Shown here: piece by piece, positions 17,869 through 26,292 of the stretch
How the letters are laid out: each line of letters starts with the position of its first letter
Numbering within the stretch: position 1 is the stretch's first letter
Assembly: GCF_000758665.1 (NCBI RefSeq)
Contig: NZ_CP009285.1
Location: forward strand, 1,922,001-1,986,000
DNA length: 64,000 bases
Reading direction: 5' to 3'
Origin: Paenibacillus borealis
GTDB lineage: Bacteria > Bacillota > Bacilli > Paenibacillales > Paenibacillaceae
The notes under the pieces: generated by a model
Told to the model about the DNA's origin: nothing
Seen by the model: the letters and a program-made list of their open reading frames with translations, nothing else
Databases searched by the model: none
Made by a program: the position numbers and the translations under genes

Positions 17869-18403
17869 TGATTAAACTCCAGATGCGTTCGAACCTGTCT
17901 TGGTAGTCTGGAAGATTCCAGGATTCTTTGAAGGACGGGAGGCTAAACACCGCAAATGCGGAGAGAATTGCCTCTGCCCGTTCGAAGCGGGAATCGTGAT
18001 AGTCCATGAAGCCGTCAATAATTTGATAGGAATCCCACAGAACATCGCGTAATACCAGGGGATTGCTATCAACATATTGCGTATTCAAGGCGAACATCTT
18101 GGGATTCTCGTTATAGGCGCGTTTTTTGGCGTTAGCAAATGCCCAGAGCCAATCATGGAGCAGGTCCTGTGCATTCATCAAATTTGTCTTATCCAGTTTA
18201 ATTTGTTCTGAAATCATCCGGTTGAACCAGTTTTTAGACACGGCTGCCCAGAGCTCTTGCTTATTCTTAAAGTGTTTATAAAGCGCGGCGTGGGTGATAC
18301 TTAATTCATCCGCAATTTGTGAAAGGGTCACTTCGGATTTTTCCGTGCGTTCAATTAATGCCTCCGCTGTTTCAATAATGAGCTCTTGTGTGATTTTAGC
18401 CAC
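17855..18403 (-). CDS. TetR-family transcriptional regulator
   Basis: Protein of 182 residues. The N-terminus has the TetR helix-turn-helix: ITQELIIETAEALIERTEKS, then VTLSQIADELSITHAALYKH and FKNKQELWAAVSKNW. The C-terminal half has no closer assignment. It is divergent from the quinone oxidoreductase gene at 18591, and the 187 bases between them contain inverted GTAACAATT-type repeats. The most likely role is repression of the oxidoreductase/hydrolase pair and of itself. Confidence 0.88.
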   Translation of the reverse strand: MAKITQELIIETAEALIERTEKSEVTLSQIADELSITHAALYKHFKNKQELWAAVSKNWFNRMISEQIKLDKTNLMNAQDLLHDWLWAFANAKKRAYNENPKMFALNTQYVDSNPLVLRDVLWDSYQIIDGFMDYHDSRFERAEAILSAFAVFSLPSFKESWNLPDYQDRFERIWSLIKKGL

Positions 18404-18590
18404 CGCGCTTCCAACCCTTCTTATTTCGATAAATTCCTTATCAATCGTTTATACACCTGTCTCAATTTTATCATATAAAACAACAGGTAACAATTATTGA
18501 CTTTTGTAACCTTTGATATTATGCTTGAAACATAAGTTACAAAAACAATAAATTGTTACTTATTATTCAGCGCATAGGAGGCTATTAATT
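18404..18590. promoter_or_regulatory. Divergent promoter region with inverted operator-like repeats
   Basis: GTAACAATTATTG (18488-18500) and CAATAAATTGTTAC (18547-18560) are near-perfect inverted copies. Each is itself partly palindromic (CAAT-ATTG), and GTAAC/GTTAC repeats lie between them. The ribosome site of the oxidoreductase (TAGGAGG) is at the right edge. These are candidate TetR operators. Confidence 0.55.
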
Positions 18591-19592
18591 ATGAAAGCGG
18601 CGCAGATTACCAAGTATTCAAAAAAGTTCACGGTAGAAGTCAATGATATTCCAGTCCCGGAAATAAGTGAAAACGAAGTTTTGGTCAAGGTGAAAGCAGC
18701 GGCGGTTAATCATTTGGAATTGCTCATCGGGACCGGAAGCGTCAAGCTGATCCAGGATTATGAGTTTCCATTAGTACTCGGTAATGAGCTGACGGGTGTT
18801 ATTGAAAAAGTCGGTAAGAACATCCGGGGATTTGAAGTTGGCGATGCCATTTATTCACGCCTGCCACTACAAAAAATCGGTGCCTTTGCGGAATACGCGG
18901 CGATTCATGCGGATGCCATCGGGCACTTGCCCGCTAATCTTGATTTTGTGAGCGGTGCTGCTGCGCCATTAACAGGATTGACTGCTTATCAAGGTTTGCA
19001 TGAAGAATTGGCTGCCAAAGCTGGCGAAAGCGTGTTTATTCCCGGGGGTTCTGGTTCATTTGGCCAAATGGCCATTCCTATCGCCAAAAGCATGGGGCTG
19101 AAGGTCATCGTTAGTGGAAGTCCGCAAGCACGTGAACGGACAATGGCGGCTGGAGCAGACCAATATATGGATTACACGACGGAGAACTATTGGGAACAAC
19201 TTCGTGATGTCGATTATGTGATGGATACCTTGGGACCAAGCGAATTTGATCATGAACTTTCGATTATGAAAACAGGCGGTCGCCTTCTTTCCCTGCGGAC
19301 CGGCCCTAACAAACGTTTCGCCGAGCATATGGGCTTACCAGGCTGGAAACAAAAGCTCTTCACCATTGCCGGGGCCAAGTATGATCACAAAGCGAAGAAA
19401 AAGAAGATTCAATATCATTTCATTTTTGTTCGCAGCGATGGCGATCAATTAAAGAAAATTACGAAGATTATTGAAGATAACGGGATTGTGCCAGCGGTGG
19501 ACCCGACAGAATTCCATATTGAAGATATCAATGAAGCACTAAAGCTTGTTGCTACAGGTCATCCCAAAGGAAAAGTCATTATCCGATTCTAA
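18591..19592 (+). CDS. NADPH:quinone oxidoreductase-like MDR-family enzyme
   Basis: Protein of 333 residues, ATG after TAGGAGG. It belongs to the medium-chain dehydrogenase/reductase superfamily without catalytic zinc: N-terminal GroES-like domain (VLVKVKAAAVNHLELLIGTG), LGNELTGVIEKVGKNI, then a Rossmann fold with IPGGSGSFGQMAIPIAKSMG. The position of catalytic Cys in zinc enzymes is occupied by Asn-His-Leu-Glu, as in quinone oxidoreductases (zeta-crystallin group). Divergent from a TetR gene and followed by a hydrolase gene, it probably reduces a toxic quinone or enone under that regulator. The substrate is not known. Confidence 0.85.
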   Translation: MKAAQITKYSKKFTVEVNDIPVPEISENEVLVKVKAAAVNHLELLIGTGSVKLIQDYEFPLVLGNELTGVIEKVGKNIRGFEVGDAIYSRLPLQKIGAFAEYAAIHADAIGHLPANLDFVSGAAAPLTGLTAYQGLHEELAAKAGESVFIPGGSGSFGQMAIPIAKSMGLKVIVSGSPQARERTMAAGADQYMDYTTENYWEQLRDVDYVMDTLGPSEFDHELSIMKTGGRLLSLRTGPNKRFAEHMGLPGWKQKLFTIAGAKYDHKAKKKKIQYHFIFVRSDGDQLKKITKIIEDNGIVPAVDPTEFHIEDINEALKLVATGHPKGKVIIRF

Positions 19593-19604
19593 GGAGAGCA
19601 CCCC

Positions 19605-19631
19605 ATGAAGGCTGCACAAATTTCGCGGTAG
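19605..19631 (+). pseudogene. Eight-codon stub resembling the start of the upstream oxidoreductase
   Basis: After AGGAGAG a tiny frame reads MKAAQISR and stops. The upstream oxidoreductase begins MKAAQITK. The stub looks like the start of a second copy of that gene whose body has been deleted, or it is a chance match; only eight codons support the idea. Confidence 0.3.
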
Positions 19632-19651
19632 AAGATGGAGGGGACTAAATA

Positions 19652-20497
19652 ATGACAACTAACTATTCATATGTAGAAGCACCAAATCTAAGTGTTAAGA
19701 CGGCTGAGGGAACAGTTTACGCATACCGTGAACTGGGAGAGAAAGCGGGTATCCCAGTCATTTTTTTCACTCATCTATCTGCTAATCTGGACAACTGGGA
19801 CCCACGCGTAGTGGATGGGATTGCCAAAAAACATTGGGTCATTACATTTGATAATAAAGGTGTTGGACTTTCTAGCGGGAAAGTTCCAGATACGATTGAA
19901 CAAATGGCAAAAGATGCGTTGATGTTCATTCATACATTGGGATTTGAGCAAATCGATATTATGTCATTTTCGATGGGTAGTATGATTGCACAAGAACTTT
20001 TGGCCATCGAACCAAGACTTGTTCGTAAACTTATTTTGTCAGGAACTGGCCCGCGTGGTGGTAAAGGCATTGAAAAGGTTACGAAAATTTCTGACCGTGA
20101 TCTGATACGTGCCATCTTCACGTTGAGAGATATTAAAACCTATTTATTCTTCACGCGAACAGATAATGGCAAACAGAAAGCAAAAGAATTTTTGGCTCGT
20201 ATCAAAGAACGTAAAGAGGCGCGGGATAAGATGATAAGTATCAAAGGATATCGTAGACAACTTAAAGCCATCCACGAATGGGGAATGGCAAAACCTGCTG
20301 ATTTGTCAGGAATTACGCAACCTACACTGGTAGTAAACGGTGACGATGACAGAATGGTACCTACATCAAACTCCTATGATTTAGTTCAACGGATTCCAAA
20401 CAGCAAGCTCATTATTTATAAAGATTCCGGTCACGGTGGGATTTTTCAATATCATGATGAATTTGTGAAATCAGTAATAGCCTTTTTAGATCAATAA
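19652..20497 (+). CDS. Alpha/beta-fold hydrolase
   Basis: Protein of 281 residues, ATG with GGAGGGG ten bases upstream. It has an alpha/beta-hydrolase core: oxyanion strand VIFFTHLSANLDNWDPRV, FDNKGVGLSSG, nucleophile elbow SFSMGS (Ser about 112), late acid in LVVNGDDDRMVP and the His in DSGHGGIFQYH. It most resembles haloperoxidase/epoxide-hydrolase-like esterases of the AB-hydrolase 1 family. It follows the quinone oxidoreductase gene by 59 bases and is probably co-transcribed with it. The reaction is not predictable beyond hydrolysis. Confidence 0.85.
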   Translation: MTTNYSYVEAPNLSVKTAEGTVYAYRELGEKAGIPVIFFTHLSANLDNWDPRVVDGIAKKHWVITFDNKGVGLSSGKVPDTIEQMAKDALMFIHTLGFEQIDIMSFSMGSMIAQELLAIEPRLVRKLILSGTGPRGGKGIEKVTKISDRDLIRAIFTLRDIKTYLFFTRTDNGKQKAKEFLARIKERKEARDKMISIKGYRRQLKAIHEWGMAKPADLSGITQPTLVVNGDDDRMVPTSNSYDLVQRIPNSKLIIYKDSGHGGIFQYHDEFVKSVIAFLDQ

Positions 20498-20593
20498 CAC
20501 TGGGAAATGAAAATGCCCAAAAACAGTATGTGAGTGGATTTTCTTTACCGATCGTTCTCAATATGTTATATTGAACAACAGGGAGGGAATAGA

Positions 20594-20683
20594 ATGGCAA
20601 GAAGCAAAGAATTCGAGGAGAACGTGGTAGTAGAAAAGGCGATAAAGCTCTTTCGGGAACAAGGGTACGAGAAGATATATTAG
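20594..20683 (+). pseudogene. Truncated TetR-family regulator (first 29 codons)
   Basis: After GGGAGGG an ATG opens a frame reading MARSKEFEENVVVEKAIKLF and REQGYEKIY, then TAG. This is the standard start of a TetR helix-turn-helix, cut off before the recognition helix. The following 134 bases up to the SDR gene show no continuation in any frame. It resembles the start of the second broken TetR gene at 22662, which reads MGRTKEFEINEVLDKAVQLF. Confidence 0.7.
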
Positions 20684-20817
20684 TATAATTTCCTGTGTTT
20701 ATTCTAGTATGATCGTTCTAGAATGAAGAAGCCTTCTATCCCGGAAGCTTTTATAATGAGTCACAGTTTACTGAATTTTATGAAGAATTGTAATCAAAAA
20801 CAAAAGGAGCTAATACA

Positions 20818-21516
20818 ATGAACATTTCTGAACAAGTAGCATTTGTCACTGGAGCAAACCGGGGTCTTGGCCGTCAGCTCACTCTTGAACTTCTGTCCAG
20901 AGGGGTTAAAGTATACGCTGGTGCAAGAAATCCGGAGACCATTGATATTCCTGGAGCTACACCTGTAAAGCTTGATGTTACAAAACCAGATGAGGTTGCA
21001 GCAGCAGCACTCTTTGCTAAAGATGTTACACTTTTAATCAACAATGCAGGATCATCTACAGGCGCTTCTTTGCTGGAAGGGGATGTGGGAAAAATACAGT
21101 TGGAATTTGATACGCATTTCTTCGGTACGCTATCCATGGTTCGTGCTTTTGCACCAATCATTGAAAAAAACGGGGGAGGATCGATTTTGAATATTCTGTC
21201 CGCATTGTCTTGGTTTAGTTCGGGAACAGCGGGGGCTTATACAGCTGCGAAGGCTGCAGCATGGGCATTGACGAACGATTTACGTTTAAACTTGTATCCT
21301 CATAATGTTAGAGTAGCAGGATTACATGTAGGCTTTATGGAGACAGACATGACAACCGGTATAGATGCCCCCAAATCGAACCCTTCAGATATCGCAAAAA
21401 TAGCTATTGATGGCATCGAATCTGGCAGCTTTGAAATTCTTGCTGATGATACCAGCCGGATGTTACAAGGCGCACTTGCAGGTGGCATTTCTGCACTATA
21501 CCCACATCTTACTTAA
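20818..21516 (+). CDS. Short-chain dehydrogenase/reductase
   Basis: Protein of 232 residues, ATG with AAAGGAG upstream. It is a classical SDR: dinucleotide motif TGANRGLG (about 11-18), LINNAGSS, catalytic Ser in LSALSWFSSGTAGAY, and Tyr-x3-Lys in AYTAAKAAAW. Its short N-terminus and LKLDVT suit an NADP(H)-dependent reductase. It lies downstream of a TetR stub and 42 bases before an Old Yellow Enzyme gene in the same direction, so the two probably act on related carbonyl or enone compounds. Confidence 0.88.
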   Translation: MNISEQVAFVTGANRGLGRQLTLELLSRGVKVYAGARNPETIDIPGATPVKLDVTKPDEVAAAALFAKDVTLLINNAGSSTGASLLEGDVGKIQLEFDTHFFGTLSMVRAFAPIIEKNGGGSILNILSALSWFSSGTAGAYTAAKAAAWALTNDLRLNLYPHNVRVAGLHVGFMETDMTTGIDAPKSNPSDIAKIAIDGIESGSFEILADDTSRMLQGALAGGISALYPHLT

Positions 21517-21558
21517 TCATATTTTCTTGGTAAACAAATTTAAAGAGGAGTGTTAATA

Positions 21559-22638
21559 ATGGAAAAACTGTGGACTAAAATAAAAGTTGGCAATGTGGAG
21601 TTACCGCATCGTTTAGCAATGGCACCAATGACACGCAGCAGAGCAGAGGAAGATGGTACACCGGGAGAATTAAGCTCCCTGTATTATGCTCAAAGAGCAT
21701 CGATGGGACTTCTTATTACAGAAGGTGCACAACCTTCTGATGATGGTCAAGGTTACTTAAGAACACCTGGAATCTATACGGAAAAGCATATTGAAGGGTG
21801 GAAAAAGATTACTGATGCCGTGCATGAAGCAGGCGGGTATATTTATATTCAATTAATGCATGTCGGTCGTGTGTCGCACCCTGACAATACTCCTCATCAT
21901 CGGCAGCCCGTTGCACCCTCTGCAATTGCACCAGGAGTAGAAACGTTTACGGCTACAGGCATGCAGGCTATCCCCGTACCGCGTGAGTTGAGTAAAGAAG
22001 AGATTCAAATAACCATTGCAGATTATCGTAAAGCTGCGGCCGCTGCTATTGAAGCAGGCGCTGACGGCGTTGAAATTCATGGAGCAAATGGCTATCTAAT
22101 CAACCAATTTATCGGTGAAAATTCCAATAAACGTACGGATGAATATGGTGAATCAATAGAAAATCGAGCTCGCTTCGCGATTGAAGTAGCAAAAGCCATC
22201 ATTGACGAGATCGGGGCAGAGAGAACTGGCTTCCGCATTTCGCCAGGGACCCCTCTTGGCGGGATTCAAGATGGTGAACAAGGTCCTGATCTTTATCGTT
22301 ATCTTACGCAGGAATTAGCAAAATTGAATTTAGCTTACCTTCATATTATGCACCTCGGAAACGATGAATTGCTTCAAGATATTCGTTCCTTATGGACGAA
22401 TCCGTTGTTAGTCAATCGGGCTGGACGGGGACTGGAGAATATTGGTGTTGATATCGAGAGTGGTGTTGCTGATCTGGCACCTATTGGGGTATGGTCATTG
22501 GCTAATCCGGATTTTGTGGAACGACTTAAAGCAGGCGCTCCAATAAATGAAGCAGATCCTGCAACATTTTATGGTAGTGGAAGCAAGGGTTATACGGACT
22601 ATCCTACGTTGAAAGAATTGGAATCGCAGAAGGGCTAA
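21559..22638 (+). CDS. Old Yellow Enzyme-type alkene reductase
   Basis: Protein of 359 residues from ATG 21559, with AAAGAGGAG eight bases before it (a GTG three codons earlier overlaps that site). It is an FMN-binding TIM barrel of the NemA/OYE class: RLAMAPMTRSRA near the start, LLITEGAQPS, IQLMHVGRVSHP, DGVEIHGANGYLINQFI and GESIENRARFAIEV. The His-Gly-Ala-Asn run carries the substrate-carbonyl ligands and the Arg-Ser-Arg region binds FMN. Such enzymes reduce C=C bonds of enones or nitro-compounds with NADPH. Operon partner of the SDR; the adjacent TetR gene that should control it is broken. Confidence 0.92.
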   Translation: MEKLWTKIKVGNVELPHRLAMAPMTRSRAEEDGTPGELSSLYYAQRASMGLLITEGAQPSDDGQGYLRTPGIYTEKHIEGWKKITDAVHEAGGYIYIQLMHVGRVSHPDNTPHHRQPVAPSAIAPGVETFTATGMQAIPVPRELSKEEIQITIADYRKAAAAAIEAGADGVEIHGANGYLINQFIGENSNKRTDEYGESIENRARFAIEVAKAIIDEIGAERTGFRISPGTPLGGIQDGEQGPDLYRYLTQELAKLNLAYLHIMHLGNDELLQDIRSLWTNPLLVNRAGRGLENIGVDIESGVADLAPIGVWSLANPDFVERLKAGAPINEADPATFYGSGSKGYTDYPTLKELESQKG

Positions 22639-22661
22639 GGTATTTGCTTGAGGTGATTACA

Positions 22662-23104
22662 TTGGGAAGAACCAAAGAATTTGAAATTAATGAAGTGTTA
22701 GATAAAGCGGTACAGTTATTTTGGAAGCAAGGTTATGAGAAAACCTCCATGCAGGATTTAGTAGATTTTATGGGAATTCACAGGAGAAGTATCTATGATA
22801 CTTTTGGCGATAAGCACGCTTTGTATATGAGGGCACTTAAGCGGTATGAGTCTACTCAAGACAAGAAATTGAGATTGTTAGTTGAAAGGCAAGAACCTGT
22901 AGGATGCTTCATTGTTAATTCGGGTGTTGAGCTGGGAGTGCTTGATCCGGAAGTTGCATCTCTTGTTAGAGCCTCACTGGAGCCGGAGGCCATTTCACAT
23001 TATCTGATGAATGCCTGGTTAGGACTGGGACGATGGTGAAAACAGCAACAGAGCAAAGGAAATTAACAAGTATTATGCATACCATACTGAACACTCTGGA
23101 TTGA
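22662..23104 (+). pseudogene. Broken TetR-family regulator
   Basis: TTG 22662 follows GAGGTG. The helix-turn-helix is intact (MGRTKEFEINEVLDKAVQLF, then TSMQDLVDFMGIHRRSIYDT), and PVGCFIVNSGVEL is typical of this TetR group. About fifty residues seem to be missing between VRASLE and MNAWLGLGR. A frameshift near 23036 then gives an early TGA, while the neighbouring frame carries the proper tail KTATEQRKLTSIMHTILNTLD, split here as KTATEQRKLT and SIMHTILNTLD, ending at TGA 23104. DNA binding may survive in the 125-residue stub, but ligand sensing should not. Confidence 0.75.
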
Positions 23105-23285
23105 ATAGTTCTCAGTGAAAAACACGACTTTTCTCTAGGGTCGGAGAACTGCTTTATTTGCATCATGTTATGGTGATACCCCAATTCAATGGTCCATAAG
23201 TTCAAATTGGATATGAAAATAAGAAATGTTCAATTCTTTTAATAGCAATATCACATATTCGCAGAAGATAACAATAGAGAGTTCA

Positions 23286-23317
23286 AAAAGCGACTTGTCT
23301 GCGGATGAGTTGCTTTT
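23286..23317 (+). terminator. Terminator after the SDR/OYE group
   Basis: AAAAGCGACT pairs with AGTTGCTTTT (one wobble) across a 12-base loop, followed by ATTATTTT. The rest of 23105-23476 shows no gene; it should hold the promoter of the FCD regulator. Confidence 0.65.
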
Positions 23318-23476
23318 ATTATTTTAAACTAGGTAGCCTATAGTCAGCTAGACTATAAAATTTATTCATACTAATTTGGTATGGATAGTTGATATTTTGA
23401 CTTCATGCAGTTATAATCCTATTAATCATCAATGAGTAACAACGAAAATTCAGGCATCACTGAAAGGATGAATGTA

Positions 23477-24220
23477 GTGGCACTGGAATCGCAACTTCTA
23501 CAGCTCGAGTATGAATTCTTAAAGGCCCTGGGGAATGCCGAAGCTCCACTTGGCGCCAGCACCCTGGTACATACACTGGGGAAGAAATATGATCTCAGCC
23601 AGGCGACCATCGGCCGCAAGCTGATGGAATTCGATATCGAGGGCTACACGGTCCTTGAAGGCCGAAAAGGGCGTATTCTGACGGACAAGGGAAGCGGGCG
23701 CGTTGCTTATCTGGAAAAAGTGCTGCAGCAGAAAAATGTGAATTCCCAGCTCCTGCAGCTATTGAATAATTCGGGAGAGTCCGCGCTGCTGGATGTGCTT
23801 GTGGCCAGAAGGGCGCTGGAGCGGGAGATTGCCTCACTGGCTGCACAGCGGGCGACAAAAGAAGAAATCAAGCTGCTGGAGGCTTCTGTTGCCGCCCAGC
23901 ACGAGCTGTTATCACAAAATATCATTCCGTATGAAGAGGACCGTGAATTTCATACTTTACTTGCGCTTGCAGCTCGTAATGAGGTACTGCTCCATGCGGC
24001 TCAGCTGGTATGGCAGACGGGCAGGGATTTCCTGGAAACCGCTTATATCCGCCGTAAGGTGGGCAGTGAGCTTGTTGTTGATCACCGTAAAATTCTGGAT
24101 GCTGTTGCTGCGGGTTCTGCTGAACAGGCGGAAGCGGCTATGGTTACGCATATCAATCAAATGATTGAGGATGTCAAACGTTATTATGCTATACAAAATC
24201 AGGAACAACGCCATTCGTAA
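23477..24220 (+). CDS. FCD-domain transcriptional regulator (GntR-like)
   Basis: About 247 residues if read from GTG 23477, eight bases after AAAGGA; ATG 23468 or 23432 are alternatives with poor ribosome sites. Residues 1-75 form a winged helix (LVHTLGKKYDLSQATIGRKL, DIEGYTVLEGRKGRILTDKG). Residues 90-240 are an all-helical FCD ligand domain with its metal-binding pattern: EEDREFHTLL, ELVVDHRKIL and AAMVTHINQMI. The HTH is not a typical GntR one, more like a LacI/MarR-style wing, so the fold pairing is slightly unusual. It is 17 bases from the hydantoinase operon and surely regulates it. Confidence 0.8.
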   Translation: MALESQLLQLEYEFLKALGNAEAPLGASTLVHTLGKKYDLSQATIGRKLMEFDIEGYTVLEGRKGRILTDKGSGRVAYLEKVLQQKNVNSQLLQLLNNSGESALLDVLVARRALEREIASLAAQRATKEEIKLLEASVAAQHELLSQNIIPYEEDREFHTLLALAARNEVLLHAAQLVWQTGRDFLETAYIRRKVGSELVVDHRKILDAVAAGSAEQAEAAMVTHINQMIEDVKRYYAIQNQEQRHS

Positions 24221-24246
24221 ATGCTTTATATGAAGGAGTGGAATTT

Positions 24247-26292
24247 GTGGAGACCAATTACCGCTTAGGCATCGATATCGGCGGAACCTTTACGGATGCC
24301 ATCGTAACAGACGGACAGGGGCAGGTTGTCGTTACGCTCAAAACACCCTCAGTAGCCGATGCTCCGGAACAGGCGATTTTTCATACATTAGAGCAACTGC
24401 AGTCCAGGGGGGTGGATACCCGCAAAATCGAACTTTTCGTGCATGGTACTACACTCGGGGTAAACACGCTGATCGAACGCAGTGGTGCTGTAACCGGGCT
24501 GCTGGTGACCAAAGGCTTCCGGGATGTACTCGAAATACGCCGCTTGCGGCTTGAAAATACAACCAACCTCTATGGGGATAAAACGCAGCCGCTTGTCCCC
24601 CGCCAGCTTGTAAAAGAAATCGATGAACGGCAGCTTGCAGACGGCAGAGTGCTGACGGAGCTGGACCCGGAGGATCTGGTTCAGGCCGTGGACGAATTGG
24701 TGCAGGAGGGAGTTACGGCACTGGCGATCAGTTTCCTGCACTCTTATGCCAATTCCGGGCATGAGCAACTGGCCGAACAGCTGATCCGTGAGCGTTATCC
24801 GCAGCTGTTCATCTGCAGAAGCAGCGCAATCTGGCCCCAGCAGCGTGAATACGAGCGGACGCTGGCCACGGTGATGAATGCTTATGTAGGCGAACGGATG
24901 GGTTCTTATTTCAACCGTCTGCAAGCCGGAATCGGACAATACGGAGTAGCGGCGACGCTGCTGTCCACGATGTCCAACGGTGGCATGATGACCGCCGCCC
25001 GCGCTGCGGCCGAACCGGTAAGGACGCTCTTGTCCGGACCGGCCTCCGGTGTAATCGGCGCAACCTATATCGCGGAACAGGCAGGGATCAGTCAGGTCGT
25101 TACCTTCGATATGGGCGGGACAAGCGTAGATGTCGCCTTGATCGACAAAGCACCGGCCTACTCTACGGAGAATCAGGTGGGTGATTTCCCGGTCATTATT
25201 CCGGCAGTAGATGTGACTGCCATCGGAGCGGGCGGAGGTTCCATAGCCTGGGTTGATTCGGTAGGGGTACTGAAGGTAGGGCCGCGCAGTGCAGGCGCCA
25301 AGCCGGGACCGGCCTGCTACAACCGGGGCGGCGAGCAGGCAACAACTACTGATGCCTATCTCCATCTGGGCATTCTGCAGGCAGACCGCTTTCTTGGGGG
25401 TCAGATGCGGCTGTTTCCGGAACTGGCTGAACATGCGCTTACGCGTTTAGGCGACCAGCTAGGGCTGAATGCCACGCAGACTGCGCAGGCCATTCTGGAT
25501 GTGGCCACCGCGAATATGTATGCCCAATTCTCGCCGTTGATGGCGCGAAAGGGAGTCGATCCCCGCGACTTCACTTTGCTAGCCTATGGCGGAGCGGGCC
25601 CCATGCACGCTTTTCTGATGGCGCGCGAGGTTGGCATCCGCCGGGTGCTGATTCCACCGTCTCCCGGAACTCTTTGTGCAATGGGCTGTACGGTTGCCAA
25701 TCTGCGCAATGACTTTGTCTTCACGCTCCACAAGAGCAGCCGTGGACTGGCCGCCGGTGAACTTAAGACCCAGTTCTCTGCGCTTGAGCAACAAGGACGC
25801 CACTGGATCGGGGAAGAAGCCCGGGGCGGAGTGAAGCTGGGCGGTACCTACGTCATTTACAGTGCTGATATGCGGTATGAAGGACAGGCATTTGATTTGG
25901 AGGTTATGCTCTCGGATTCCGAGATTTCCGCCCCTGAAGAAGCCAAGGATAAGTTCCACCGCCAGTATGAATCTGTCTTCGGTATCAGCCAGCCGGAGGC
26001 GGAAGTCATGTTCGTCAATCTGCGAACAAGCATCGTCGGGCTTTTGCCAAGCAAGATCACGGCAGCTCTTCCGCAGGCAGAGGGCATTGGAAAACCTGTT
26101 GAGACCCGGAGAATCACGTTTGACGGACTGGAGTATCAGGCAAAGGTGCTGAGCCGGGAGCATCTGACAGCAGATGAAGAAATCTCCGGTCCGGCTATCC
26201 TTGAGGAATACGATACGACAGTCTTTATTCCTCCCGGCTACACGATACACGGAGATGCTAACGGAAATATTATCGGGGAGGCAGATCAATGA
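24247..26292 (+). CDS. hyuA: Hydantoinase/oxoprolinase subunit A
   Basis: About 681 residues from GTG 24247; the earlier GTG at 24238 overlaps the GAAGGAG ribosome site. It is the ATP-binding subunit of the HyuA/HyuB family: LGIDIGGTFTDAIV at the N-terminus, HGTTLGVNTLIERSG, then VTFDMGGTSVDVALI at about 285-300, the actin-like ATPase motif. RKGVDPRDFTLLAYGGAGPM is strongly conserved in the family. Members cleave cyclic amides (5-oxoproline, hydantoins, N-methylhydantoin) or carboxylate ketones with ATP. The start of HyuB overlaps the stop (ATGA). The substrate is open; see the transporter and peptidase that follow. Confidence 0.92.
   Translation: METNYRLGIDIGGTFTDAIVTDGQGQVVVTLKTPSVADAPEQAIFHTLEQLQSRGVDTRKIELFVHGTTLGVNTLIERSGAVTGLLVTKGFRDVLEIRRLRLENTTNLYGDKTQPLVPRQLVKEIDERQLADGRVLTELDPEDLVQAVDELVQEGVTALAISFLHSYANSGHEQLAEQLIRERYPQLFICRSSAIWPQQREYERTLATVMNAYVGERMGSYFNRLQAGIGQYGVAATLLSTMSNGGMMTAARAAAEPVRTLLSGPASGVIGATYIAEQAGISQVVTFDMGGTSVDVALIDKAPAYSTENQVGDFPVIIPAVDVTAIGAGGGSIAWVDSVGVLKVGPRSAGAKPGPACYNRGGEQATTTDAYLHLGILQADRFLGGQMRLFPELAEHALTRLGDQLGLNATQTAQAILDVATANMYAQFSPLMARKGVDPRDFTLLAYGGAGPMHAFLMAREVGIRRVLIPPSPGTLCAMGCTVANLRNDFVFTLHKSSRGLAAGELKTQFSALEQQGRHWIGEEARGGVKLGGTYVIYSADMRYEGQAFDLEVMLSDSEISAPEEAKDKFHRQYESVFGISQPEAEVMFVNLRTSIVGLLPSKITAALPQAEGIGKPVETRRITFDGLEYQAKVLSREHLTADEEISGPAILEEYDTTVFIPPGYTIHGDANGNIIGEADQ

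Noticed and set aside
24388..25434. Long minus-strand open frame of 348 codons opposite hyuA
   Set aside because: High-GC antisense shadow of a well-supported conserved gene, without ribosome site or recognisable motif.
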